5,688 bases of DNA, from assembly GCA_037440765.1 (NCBI GenBank), contig JBBITL010000151.1:1-5688 (forward strand), read 5' to 3'. Position 1 is the first letter of the stretch. Each line of letters starts with the position of its first letter. Under the pieces are notes generated by a model, which was not told the DNA's origin, searched no databases, and saw nothing but the letters and a program-made list of their open reading frames with translations. Shown here one piece after another: positions 1 through 5,688 of the stretch. The translations under genes and the position numbers were made by a program. This DNA is from DTKY01 sp037440765 (GTDB lineage Bacteria > Acidobacteriota > Terriglobia > Bryobacterales > Bryobacteraceae).

Positions 1-2030
1 TCCACCGCCACTATGTCGATGGCATTCTCCTGGCAGGCCTGCCAGCACTTGTCGCACAGCGTGCAGCGTTCCGCGGCCACTTCGTGCTTCTCGTACGGGC
101 GGTATTCGATAGCGCCGGCCGGGCACACCTGGGCGCACAAGGTGCAGCCGATGCAGTTGTCGTTCACCACGTACCGGATCAGGGACCTGCATCGTCCGGC
201 CGGGCACGACTTTCCGAGAACGTGCGCCTTGTATTCCTCCCGGAAGTAGCGCAGCGTGGTGGCTACCGCCGCGGGCGCTTCCTGGCTGGCGGCCGCTTCC
301 AGCGCCTCCAGGTCGCCTGGCTCGCCTTTCCCCGTGCAGATCCGCTCCAGGATCTCCAGCAGGGGCTTCGCCGGGGGAGACATGGACCGCGCCGCGGCGC
401 GGGCCGCGTCCACCATGCAGTCCCGGTCGTCGAACACCACTACGCTGCCCGAGCCCAAACCGGTTCCGGCCCGGGCCAGGGATTCGGACTCGATGGGTGT
501 ATCCGCCAAAGACGCCGGCAGGAAGCCTCCCGACAGCCCGCCCAGGAGCACGGCCTTGAACGGGCGCCCGCTCTTGGTCCCGCCGCCTATCTCCTCCACC
601 ACCTGGCGGATGGTGGTTCCCATGGGAACCTCAACCACGCCGGGGCGGCTGATCTTGCCGGCGAGCGAAAGCAGTTTCGTCCCGCTGCCGGCCGGCGCGC
701 CGGGCGCCTGGCGGGCGCGGCCGACAATCCGGGGAATCGAGGCCAGCGTCTCGACCGAAGGGGCCGCCCCGTCGTCCCCGGCTCCCGGTCCTTCGCGGAC
801 CTCCACCCGCAGCGAGAACTGCGAACCAAGAATGTTCCGCCCCAAAAAGCCCTTCTCCCCGGCCTGCCGGATCGCCTCCCGGAGGCGGCTCACGGCCAGA
901 GTGCGCCCCTTGCGGACGTGCACGCATGCCTCGGAAACCCCGGCCGCATAGGCGGCAATCGCGAGGCCTTCCAGCACACGGTGCGGGTCGGATTCGAGCA
1001 GCAGCCGGCCGGCGTAGGCGCGATTGTCCGCCTGATCTCCGTCCGTCGCCTCGAGCTTCGCCGGGGCGGAGCCCGCGCTGCGCAGCCCGGAGTCCGGAAT
1101 CGCGGCAGCCACCTCTTCAGGCGTCAGGCTCTGAACGCACCCTGCCAGCGCCCGGTACCCTTCCCTGGCCAGGTAATCATCGATGCTCGATGGATCGATC
1201 TGGCCGCAGTTCTCAAGCACGATCCGCTTCTGCCGGGCGATGTACCCATCGTCACCGACCCTGAGGCCGTCCAGATCCAGGGGGCGGCCGTTGCGCTTGA
1301 TCTGCTCTGCCAGGCGACCGGCGCCCCACCGGGCCCAGGTGGAAATCCGCGCCGGGCGAAGATGCCGCCGGGCGATGCGCCGCGCAGCGTCCGCGGTGAC
1401 GTTGCCGTACAGCGTCCGTTTCCCGCCGGCCTCCACGACCTCGACCATTGGCTCGCGGTGGCACATCCCGTTGCAGCCGGCCACTTTGATCGCGTCGGCC
1501 AAGCCCGCCTCGGCGGCCTCCTGTTCCAGGGCGGCCAGCACCGGCTCGGCCCCGCCGGCAACGCTGCACGCGCCGAGGCCGATGCGAAGCCTCACACGGC
1601 TGAGCCTGCCGTCCAGGGGCGCAGCGATCCTGGCCGGCGCGGCCGGGCGGGGCGCGGGCGCCGCGCGCGGCTTGGGTGGAACCAGCCTGCTCAGAGCTAC
1701 CGTCCGGCGCGGGCGCTGTCCCAGCAGCCACGACGAGCAATAGAGAAACAGCGCGCCGGCGGCGATCAGCACATTACCAAGGAATGCTCCTCTCGCCTTG
1801 CGCGCCAGCCGCCGCTCCGTAACCGCCTTCTGGTCTTCCGCCAGCTTGGGCGCCAGGGAGGAGTCGGCTTGGATCTCCTCCTGGAGAGCCTTGTGGCGCC
1901 TGTCTTCGCGCGGCGTGAGCACGCGCTCCACGATATAGTCGGCCAGGAGAATCCCGGCGCACAGGACGATAATCACTCCTGCGCCTGCCGCGCAGGCCCG
2001 TGCGATGGATTGCTTCTGTGCCTTTTCCAT
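1..2030 (-). CDS. Membrane-anchored NuoF/HydB-like iron-sulfur protein lacking the FMN/NADH site (3' end beyond window)
   Basis: The frame is open from an ATG at 2028-2030 to the left edge (676 codons seen). The C-terminus is probably close, because the last residues resemble the end of HydB-like proteins. Order: two hydrophobic helices (about residues 12-34 and 81-104) around a charged loop; a Pro/Ala/Arg-rich linker (105-145); a thioredoxin-like [2Fe-2S] domain (about 146-226; C154, C186, C190, with GCNGMCHREP); a NuoF-type body (about 262-605) with an SLBB part near 452-505; and a ferredoxin domain with C626/C629/C632/C636 and C656/C659/C662/C666. In NuoF/HydB proteins the body binds FMN, NADH and a [4Fe-4S] cluster. 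Here the glycine-rich loop after SGLR (314-317), the GEET segment and the CGKCxPCREG motif are absent, although their flanks (DPHRVLEG, VETLASIPRI, CMVDAAR, TLRYFREEY) are conserved. I infer a cytoplasmic-membrane electron-transfer or scaffold subunit that does not oxidise NADH. It starts five bases after the NapH-like gene, with a weak AGAGG close to the ATG. Confidence 0.85.
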   Translation of the reverse strand, partial: MEKAQKQSIARACAAGAGVIIVLCAGILLADYIVERVLTPREDRRHKALQEEIQADSSLAPKLAEDQKAVTERRLARKARGAFLGNVLIAAGALFLYCSSWLLGQRPRRTVALSRLVPPKPRAAPAPRPAAPARIAAPLDGRLSRVRLRIGLGACSVAGGAEPVLAALEQEAAEAGLADAIKVAGCNGMCHREPMVEVVEAGGKRTLYGNVTADAARRIARRHLRPARISTWARWGAGRLAEQIKRNGRPLDLDGLRVGDDGYIARQKRIVLENCGQIDPSSIDDYLAREGYRALAGCVQSLTPEEVAAAIPDSGLRSAGSAPAKLEATDGDQADNRAYAGRLLLESDPHRVLEGLAIAAYAAGVSEACVHVRKGRTLAVSRLREAIRQAGEKGFLGRNILGSQFSLRVEVREGPGAGDDGAAPSVETLASIPRIVGRARQAPGAPAGSGTKLLSLAGKISRPGVVEVPMGTTIRQVVEEIGGGTKSGRPFKAVLLGGLSGGFLPASLADTPIESESLARAGTGLGSGSVVVFDDRDCMVDAARAAARSMSPPAKPLLEILERICTGKGEPGDLEALEAAASQEAPAAVATTLRYFREEYKAHVLGKSCPAGRCRSLIRYVVNDNCIGCTLCAQVCPAGAIEYRPYEKHEVAAERCTLCDKCWQACQENAIDIVAV

Positions 2031-2035
2031 CGCCT

Positions 2036-3037
2036 CTAGCCCGGGGGCGAGATCGCCACCAGATCCCTCTTGGCCCGCGCCCGCTCACCCTCATGGGGGC
2101 AGGAGGCGTAGCAGCGCGCGCAGTACAGGCACTTCTTGCGGACGGCCCGGCGCTGCTCGATGGCGGCGTAGGGGCAGGAAGCGGTGCAAAGCCCGCACTC
2201 CAGTTCCTTGGCCGGGGTCACGGTCACGCCCCAGCGGGCCAAACGCGAGGCCCAGGAGAGCAGGACGCCGTAAGGACACAGGTAGCGGCAATAGGGCCGC
2301 CCGATGAACATGCCCGACACCAGGAACGCTCCGCCCGTAATGATCATGTGCGCGAAGCCGCTGCCGCGGAAAAGCCCCACGAACGGGTCAAAGCGGCAGA
2401 TGAGAAAATCACGGCCGATGGCCGGCTGCACCGCGAACCAGACGGCCAGCCCGAGATAGACGTATTTCAGCAGGCCCAGCGCCTGGTCAAGCCGCCGCGG
2501 CACCTCGACGGGCTTCAGCACCACCAGCTCCTGGATCGCGCCGAGCGCGCACACGCCCCCGCAGAAGGCGCGGCCGAAGAACACCGCCACCAGCAGTGGA
2601 AGGAAGAAGACCGCCGTCACTACGATGGGAATGGAGTAGCCGGGGTCGGTGAACGCGACCGCAACGTTCTGGATGGAACCGACCGGACAGACGCAGCCCT
2701 CCCGGTAGAAGCCGAAATAGGCCAGGCACCCTATGCTGAGCGCAACCAGCCCTCTGCGGCTGCGCTTGCCCACTACGATCCAGACCGCCAGGGCCAGCGC
2801 CGCCGCCAGCAGCGCTACGTCCAGCAACTGAAGCCAGTAGTCCCGCGGCCGTGGCCTCTGCACCTCCGGCGTCACGTAGCCTTCGCCGATGTTCTCCGGC
2901 TGGGGGGCGGCTTCCACGGGACGCTCGTAGTGGATGGCCTGGGCGAACGCGCTCCCGGCCGGGAGCAGGCCGAGGAAGAGCGCCGCCGCCAGCAGGAGGC
3001 TTCTAGGGCGGGAGCAACCCTGCGGAAAAACGCTCAT
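2036..3037 (-). CDS. NapH/NosR-like polytopic membrane protein with 4Fe-4S ferredoxin tail
   Basis: The 333-residue protein begins with a probable cleavable signal peptide (cleavage near residues 32-34, after AGSAFA). About five membrane helices follow, near 68-90, 96-111, 136-155, 188-206 and 228-246. Cysteine motifs typical of the NapH/NosR/RdxA class (Fer4_5 type) are CGGVCALG (C159, C163) and CRYLCPYG (C250, C254). The tail carries C281/C284/C288 followed by Pro, and a complete CxxCxxCxxxCP (C303, C306, C309, C313). Family members are quinol dehydrogenases or electron relays between the quinone pool or cytoplasm and periplasmic redox proteins. The basic KRSRRG after the first helix suggests a cytoplasmic loop, which places the ferredoxin tail in the cytoplasm. 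Oddities are a GCVCPVG motif (C115, C117) predicted on the outer side, Ala instead of Pro after C163, and Glu278 where the first Cys of the first tail cluster is expected. It starts one base after the ferredoxin stop, suggesting coupled translation. The exact subfamily and electron direction are uncertain. Confidence 0.88.
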   Translation of the reverse strand: MSVFPQGCSRPRSLLLAAALFLGLLPAGSAFAQAIHYERPVEAAPQPENIGEGYVTPEVQRPRPRDYWLQLLDVALLAAALALAVWIVVGKRSRRGLVALSIGCLAYFGFYREGCVCPVGSIQNVAVAFTDPGYSIPIVVTAVFFLPLLVAVFFGRAFCGGVCALGAIQELVVLKPVEVPRRLDQALGLLKYVYLGLAVWFAVQPAIGRDFLICRFDPFVGLFRGSGFAHMIITGGAFLVSGMFIGRPYCRYLCPYGVLLSWASRLARWGVTVTPAKELECGLCTASCPYAAIEQRRAVRKKCLYCARCYASCPHEGERARAKRDLVAISPPG

Positions 3038-3038
3038 G

Positions 3039-3656
3039 CTATGCGTGCCGCTCTACAACCGCCGGCTTGAGCGCATCTTCCACTGGTATCTGCCCGAGCG
3101 CGTCCGCCGGACACGCATTCGAAATCGCGCAGCGGTTGCAATCCGTGCACAGGTTGTAACGGACTCTCAGCACAATCGAGCCCAGCCCCAGGGGCTCCTT
3201 GCACCCCATGACGCACCTGCCGCAGCCGTCGCACTTTTCCTCGTCGATGATGTACTCGAAGTAGTTGTTGTTGGGATCTTCCGGATCCACGTAGCCGATC
3301 GACTTGCGCTCGATCGCGTCCCGCGGACAGAGCTTCTCGCTCGGCAGGCCGTGCTCGTCCACCGCGCTCTTGATATTGAAGTAGGCCGGACAGATGGCGC
3401 AGCGCCCGCACTTGGAGTGCTCGTTGACGGCCCGCACGGCCGACAGCGACACGACGCACTCGGTCGTACAGCGGGTGCAGACTTCCCCGCCAACCTCTCC
3501 GAGCCGGCTGTTGATGCACCTGGCCGTATCCACCTGCCATACGAGCTGCCCCTGGGCCTTCTGTGCGAGGAAGACGGCGGCGCCGCCAAGCCCCGCCACA
3601 ACAGTGGCGCGGGCCGCCGTCGCCAGCACGTCGCGCCTGGTCGGATTCCCGCTCAT
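3039..3656 (-). CDS. Tat-exported NapG-like ferredoxin, 16 Cys (about four 4Fe-4S clusters)
   Basis: The 205-residue protein has an N-terminal TRRDVLAT followed by a hydrophobic stretch (about 15-31) and AQKAQGQ, consistent with a twin-arginine signal that exports a folded iron-sulfur protein. All 16 cysteines lie in the mature part: C47, C60, C63, C67, C83, C86, C89, C110, C142, C145, C148, C152, C170, C173, C176, C182. This number fits four [4Fe-4S] clusters, as in NapG. CDGCGRCVMGC (142-152) is a classical motif and C170-C182 is a second with a longer last spacing (CTDCNRCAISNACP). The first motif is unusual, with 12 residues between C47 and C60. Its likely role is to pass electrons between the NapH-like membrane protein encoded next and an unknown extracytoplasmic partner. 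The ATG overlaps the NHL gene stop in an ATGA arrangement and has a strong AAGGAGG site, which settles the start. The specific redox partner cannot be named from this sequence. Confidence 0.9.
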   Translation of the reverse strand: MSGNPTRRDVLATAARATVVAGLGGAAVFLAQKAQGQLVWQVDTARCINSRLGEVGGEVCTRCTTECVVSLSAVRAVNEHSKCGRCAICPAYFNIKSAVDEHGLPSEKLCPRDAIERKSIGYVDPEDPNNNYFEYIIDEEKCDGCGRCVMGCKEPLGLGSIVLRVRYNLCTDCNRCAISNACPADALGQIPVEDALKPAVVERHA

Positions 3657-4486
3657 GCGCCCTCCTTGACAGGCTCGAACACGTGCACCGCCAGCTTAAC
3701 CGTGTCGGCCACGTAGACGCGGCCGTCCGCGCCGGCGGCGATGTCCATGTTCTTGCAGTTGGGGTCAAACACATCTGCCGCGATGACCGCGACGAGCTTT
3801 CCGCCGGTCTGGTACAGCTTGGCGCGCGGGCCGGCCTTCTCGGTGACGGCGACGGTGTCACGGCCGGCGACCGCCACGTTGGTCGGGTTGCAGCAGCCGG
3901 AGAAGCCCGCCGGATCGATCCCGTCAAAACGCCCGAAGTGGCCGAGCAGCTTCCCCTCGGGCGTGTAGCGCTCCACTCTGTGCCTGCCCGGGTTGGCGGC
4001 GTGAACGATTCCCTCGTTGTCCACGGCGAAATCCACCACGCCGTTGGGGATGCGGAATCCCTGCATCCGGTTGTCTGTGCCGATGTTGTTGAGAAGCCTG
4101 CCGCCGCGGTCGAAACGGCGGATGGCGCGGCCGGCCGCGTCCGCAGCCAGAACGCCGTCCCTGACGAAGCCGATGGCCGTCACCTGCCCCAACAGTTCCG
4201 CGTTGCGCCAGGTGTTGATCAGCCGGCCTGCTCCGTCGAAGATCTCGATCTGCCCCGGCTGGCCGGCGTAAACCGATCCATCGCCCGCCACGGCCACCGC
4301 CAGGGCGGGCTTGGAAGTAGGCCAGCGCCGCCGGAGTTCTCCGGTGGCGGCGAAGATCTTCAGTTCGGAGTCGCCCGCGGCATAAACCTGCCCCAGTGCG
4401 TCCACGGCCACGCCCCGCAGCGCTGCGGCGAATTTATCGGGAGCGGAGCCCTTGCCGCCTATTACCCGAGCCAGCCGGTATTGCAT
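3653..4486 (-). CDS. NHL-repeat beta-propeller protein with GCCNPTN motif
   Basis: The 277-residue protein is built of NHL-like repeats: short units pairing a V-A-V or F-A-V strand and a G-x-V-Y/H-A-A-D/N segment with a basic or aromatic strand and a G-x-L turn (for example around 24-50, 63-90, 104-130, 151-180, 202-230 and 247-270). That suggests a propeller of about six blades. It has only three cysteines, C198 and C199 in FSGCCNPTN and C244 in DPNCKNMD. From memory, the CC motif recurs in NHL proteins of planctomycetes and relatives that sit beside ferredoxin and NapH-like genes. There is no signal peptide, and a stop codon eight codons upstream rules out a longer N-terminus, so a cytoplasmic location is the simplest reading despite the exported neighbours. 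No catalytic residues are evident. It may be a protein-protein scaffold or a regulatory or sensor subunit of the redox module. The start is supported by a GGGGAGG site seven bases upstream. Confidence 0.85.
   Translation of the reverse strand: MQYRLARVIGGKGSAPDKFAAALRGVAVDALGQVYAAGDSELKIFAATGELRRRWPTSKPALAVAVAGDGSVYAGQPGQIEIFDGAGRLINTWRNAELLGQVTAIGFVRDGVLAADAAGRAIRRFDRGGRLLNNIGTDNRMQGFRIPNGVVDFAVDNEGIVHAANPGRHRVERYTPEGKLLGHFGRFDGIDPAGFSGCCNPTNVAVAGRDTVAVTEKAGPRAKLYQTGGKLVAVIAADVFDPNCKNMDIAAGADGRVYVADTVKLAVHVFEPVKEGA
3661..3667 (-). promoter_or_regulatory. Ribosome binding site of the Tat ferredoxin gene
   Basis: AAGGAGG on the minus strand, four bases before the ATG at 3654-3656. It lies inside the end of the NHL gene and fixes the ferredoxin start at the ATGA overlap, so the ferredoxin can be translated both by re-initiation and independently. 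Confidence 0.75.
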
Positions 4487-4493
4487 CGCTCGA

Positions 4494-4500
4494 CCTCCCC
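4494..4500 (-). promoter_or_regulatory. Ribosome binding site of the NHL-repeat gene
   Basis: GGGGAGG on the minus strand, seven bases before the ATG at 4484-4486, in the 21-base gap after the propeller gene stop. It decides the start of the NHL protein and shows that this protein is made without a signal peptide. Confidence 0.75.
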
Positions 4501-4507
4501 GGTTTGC

Positions 4508-5688
4508 TTACCCGCGCACGTCGACGCACACCATCTTGGTCATGTCTCGAAGCACGAGCTTGCCATCGGACAGCGCCATCGGCCCCCACACGTCGCCTCC
4601 GCTCAGCACCTGAGCGCTGGCCAGTTCCCTGTACTCGGTGGTGCTCGCCTCAATCAGGCGCAGAAGGCCTGTGTCGCCGTCAAGCGCGAAGAACATGCCG
4701 TCTGCCACGAGGAAGCTGCCCAGTCCGAAGGTGGCCTTGCCGTCACTGGTCCACACTTCCTTGCCGTCGAGGTTGAGGCAGGTGAACAGGCCGCGGCGCC
4801 TCCTGCCGACTGCGAACATGTGTCCCTTGTAGACGATCGGAGTGTGAACCTCGGAGTTCCACTCGTTCTTCTTCATGTCCCAGACGGGCTCGGCCTGGAA
4901 GGCGCCGCCCGTCTGCCGCACGCGGACCATGACGCTGCCGGCGTCGTAACTGGCGGTCATGAAGACCCGCTCTGTGTCCACGGCGATGGGCGAAGGCGCA
5001 ACCGCGACGTTGAACCTGCGGCTGAACTCCCACAGGAGCCTTCCATCTGCTGCGGCGACGCCGACCGGCCCCCGCAGCGTTCCCCACAGGTACTGCCGCA
5101 CGCCGCCCAGAACGGCCGGCATGACCGATGCGTGCGACAGCATGTGTTTGCTGGTGTTCGGAGTCCTCCAGAGTTCCTTGCCCGTGGCCTTGTCCAGCGC
5201 CACCATGAGAGCCGCCCCGCCGGTGCCTATGATTACGCGGTCGGCCTCCTGGTAGGGGCACTGGCCGTTGTACCAGGACGGAATCGTGCTCTTGTACTCG
5301 GTGACCAGGCTCTTGCGCCAGATCTCCTTTCCAGTCCTGGCGTCGATGCCGTGCAGCACGGCCTTGGGGTCCAGCGAGATCACGTAGCGGCCGTCCACCG
5401 CCGGCACCGTGCGCGTGATGCCGTGGTTGGGCCGGACGTCGCGGGTCTCCCGGAATTGCCATATCTGCTTGCCGTCGGCCAGCGACCGGCAGTTGACGAG
5501 CCAGTCGCCCTTGGCCTCATCATAGTCGTGGTGGTAGACGCGCCCTCCGACGATGGCGGCTCCTGCGTAGCCCTGGGCCACGGGCACGGTCCACAGCGCC
5601 CTGGGACCCTTGGCCGGCCACTTTCGCAGCAGGCCCGTCTCCTTGGAGATGTTGTCCCTGTCCGGCCCCCGAAACTGCGGCCAGTCCG
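4508..5688 (-). CDS. PQQ-like (BamB-type) beta-propeller protein, 5' end beyond window
   Basis: The frame is open to the right edge and 392 residues are visible before the TAA at 4508-4510. The visible start, DWPQFRGPDRDNISKE, is the conserved beginning of mature PQQ-like propeller proteins common in planctomycetes, so mainly the start codon and a signal peptide are likely to be missing. Repeated blade signatures of the form D-x-x-T/D-G-K-x-x-W are clear: ADGKQIW, ARTGKEIW, KATGKELW, AADGRLLW and LDGKEVW. These are the tryptophan-docking motifs of PQQ_2-type propellers. This does not show that PQQ is bound, because many such proteins are cofactor-free scaffolds and I do not see a full quinoprotein dehydrogenase active site. 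The protein is probably extracytoplasmic. It is the first visible gene of the run, 21 bases before the NHL gene. A GTG at 5585-5587 is an internal valine codon, not the start, since conserved family sequence continues upstream of it. Confidence 0.88.
   Translation of the reverse strand, partial: DWPQFRGPDRDNISKETGLLRKWPAKGPRALWTVPVAQGYAGAAIVGGRVYHHDYDEAKGDWLVNCRSLADGKQIWQFRETRDVRPNHGITRTVPAVDGRYVISLDPKAVLHGIDARTGKEIWRKSLVTEYKSTIPSWYNGQCPYQEADRVIIGTGGAALMVALDKATGKELWRTPNTSKHMLSHASVMPAVLGGVRQYLWGTLRGPVGVAAADGRLLWEFSRRFNVAVAPSPIAVDTERVFMTASYDAGSVMVRVRQTGGAFQAEPVWDMKKNEWNSEVHTPIVYKGHMFAVGRRRRGLFTCLNLDGKEVWTSDGKATFGLGSFLVADGMFFALDGDTGLLRLIEASTTEYRELASAQVLSGGDVWGPMALSDGKLVLRDMTKMVCVDVRG

Noticed and set aside
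1..2030. Canonical complex I NuoF or NAD-dependent hydrogenase HydB
   Set aside because: The FMN/NADH loop, GEET segment and body [4Fe-4S] cysteines are absent, and no NuoE, NuoG or hydrogenase gene is next to it in the window.
1..2030. NuoF pseudogene
   Set aside because: There is no stop or frameshift in 676 codons, the ferredoxin and SLBB parts are well preserved, and the missing segments are bounded by conserved sequence, which fits remodelling better than decay.
84..2039. Long plus-strand open frame of 651 codons opposite the NuoF-like gene
   Set aside because: Its translation is Arg/Gly/Pro/Ala-rich low-complexity sequence with no recognisable domain. It is the antisense shadow of a GC-rich gene whose minus-strand frame shows clear iron-sulfur and NuoF motifs.
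2000..3070. Plus-strand open frame of 356 codons opposite the NapH-like gene
   Set aside because: The minus strand has a signal peptide, membrane helices and cysteine motifs. The plus-strand product has no such features and spans a gene boundary.
3034..3927. Minus-strand open frame of 297 codons overlapping the NHL and ferredoxin genes
   Set aside because: It is an out-of-frame reading rich in Arg/Ser/Pro that crosses two genes with clear motifs and good ribosome binding sites.
4508..5587. PQQ-like propeller gene starting at the GTG at 5585-5587
   Set aside because: The frame stays open to the window edge, and the upstream 33 residues contain the conserved WPQFRGPDRDNIS segment, so the gene is partial and this GTG is an internal valine.
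4508..5688. True quinoprotein (PQQ-dependent) dehydrogenase
   Set aside because: Only blade-docking motifs are visible. The protein is short for that class and I see no complete PQQ/calcium active-site signature.

Overview
The window is a run of five genes, all read on the minus strand. The gaps are 21 bases or less and two genes overlap by four bases, so this looks like the interior of one operon. In transcription order (right to left) it encodes a PQQ-like beta-propeller protein (cut by the right edge), an NHL-repeat propeller, a Tat-exported ferredoxin with 16 cysteines, a NapH/NosR-type polytopic iron-sulfur protein, and a membrane-anchored NuoF-like protein cut by the left edge. The last gene is easy to miss: it is an uninterrupted frame of 676 codons from base 2030 to the left edge, with no stop inside the window.

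The DNA is GC-rich. The propeller protein begins its visible part with a WPQFRGPxRDNIS-type segment that I associate with Planctomycetota and related PVC or candidate phyla. The NHL protein with a GCCNPTN motif and the 16-Cys ferredoxin also recall proteins from those groups. An uncultured anaerobic or facultative planctomycete-like bacterium is my best guess. This is an inference from remembered family features, not a search result.

The ferredoxin and the NapH-like protein together resemble the NapG/NapH (or NosR-associated) quinol dehydrogenase pair, which moves electrons between the quinone pool and extracytoplasmic partners. The two propeller proteins are plausible scaffold or substrate-side partners. 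The NuoF-like protein is the most unusual element. It has two N-terminal membrane helices, a thioredoxin-like [2Fe-2S] domain, a NuoF/HydB-type body with a recognisable SLBB part, and a C-terminal 2[4Fe-4S] ferredoxin. The three elements that make NuoF a flavin-dependent NADH dehydrogenase appear to be cleanly missing: the glycine-rich FMN/NADH loop, the GEET segment, and the CxxCxxC cluster with its distant fourth Cys. The frame is intact and the flanks are well conserved, so this looks like a remodelled non-NADH subunit rather than a pseudogene.

I see no RNA gene, mobile element, CRISPR array, promoter or convincing terminator. No stretch over 300 bases lacks a gene.
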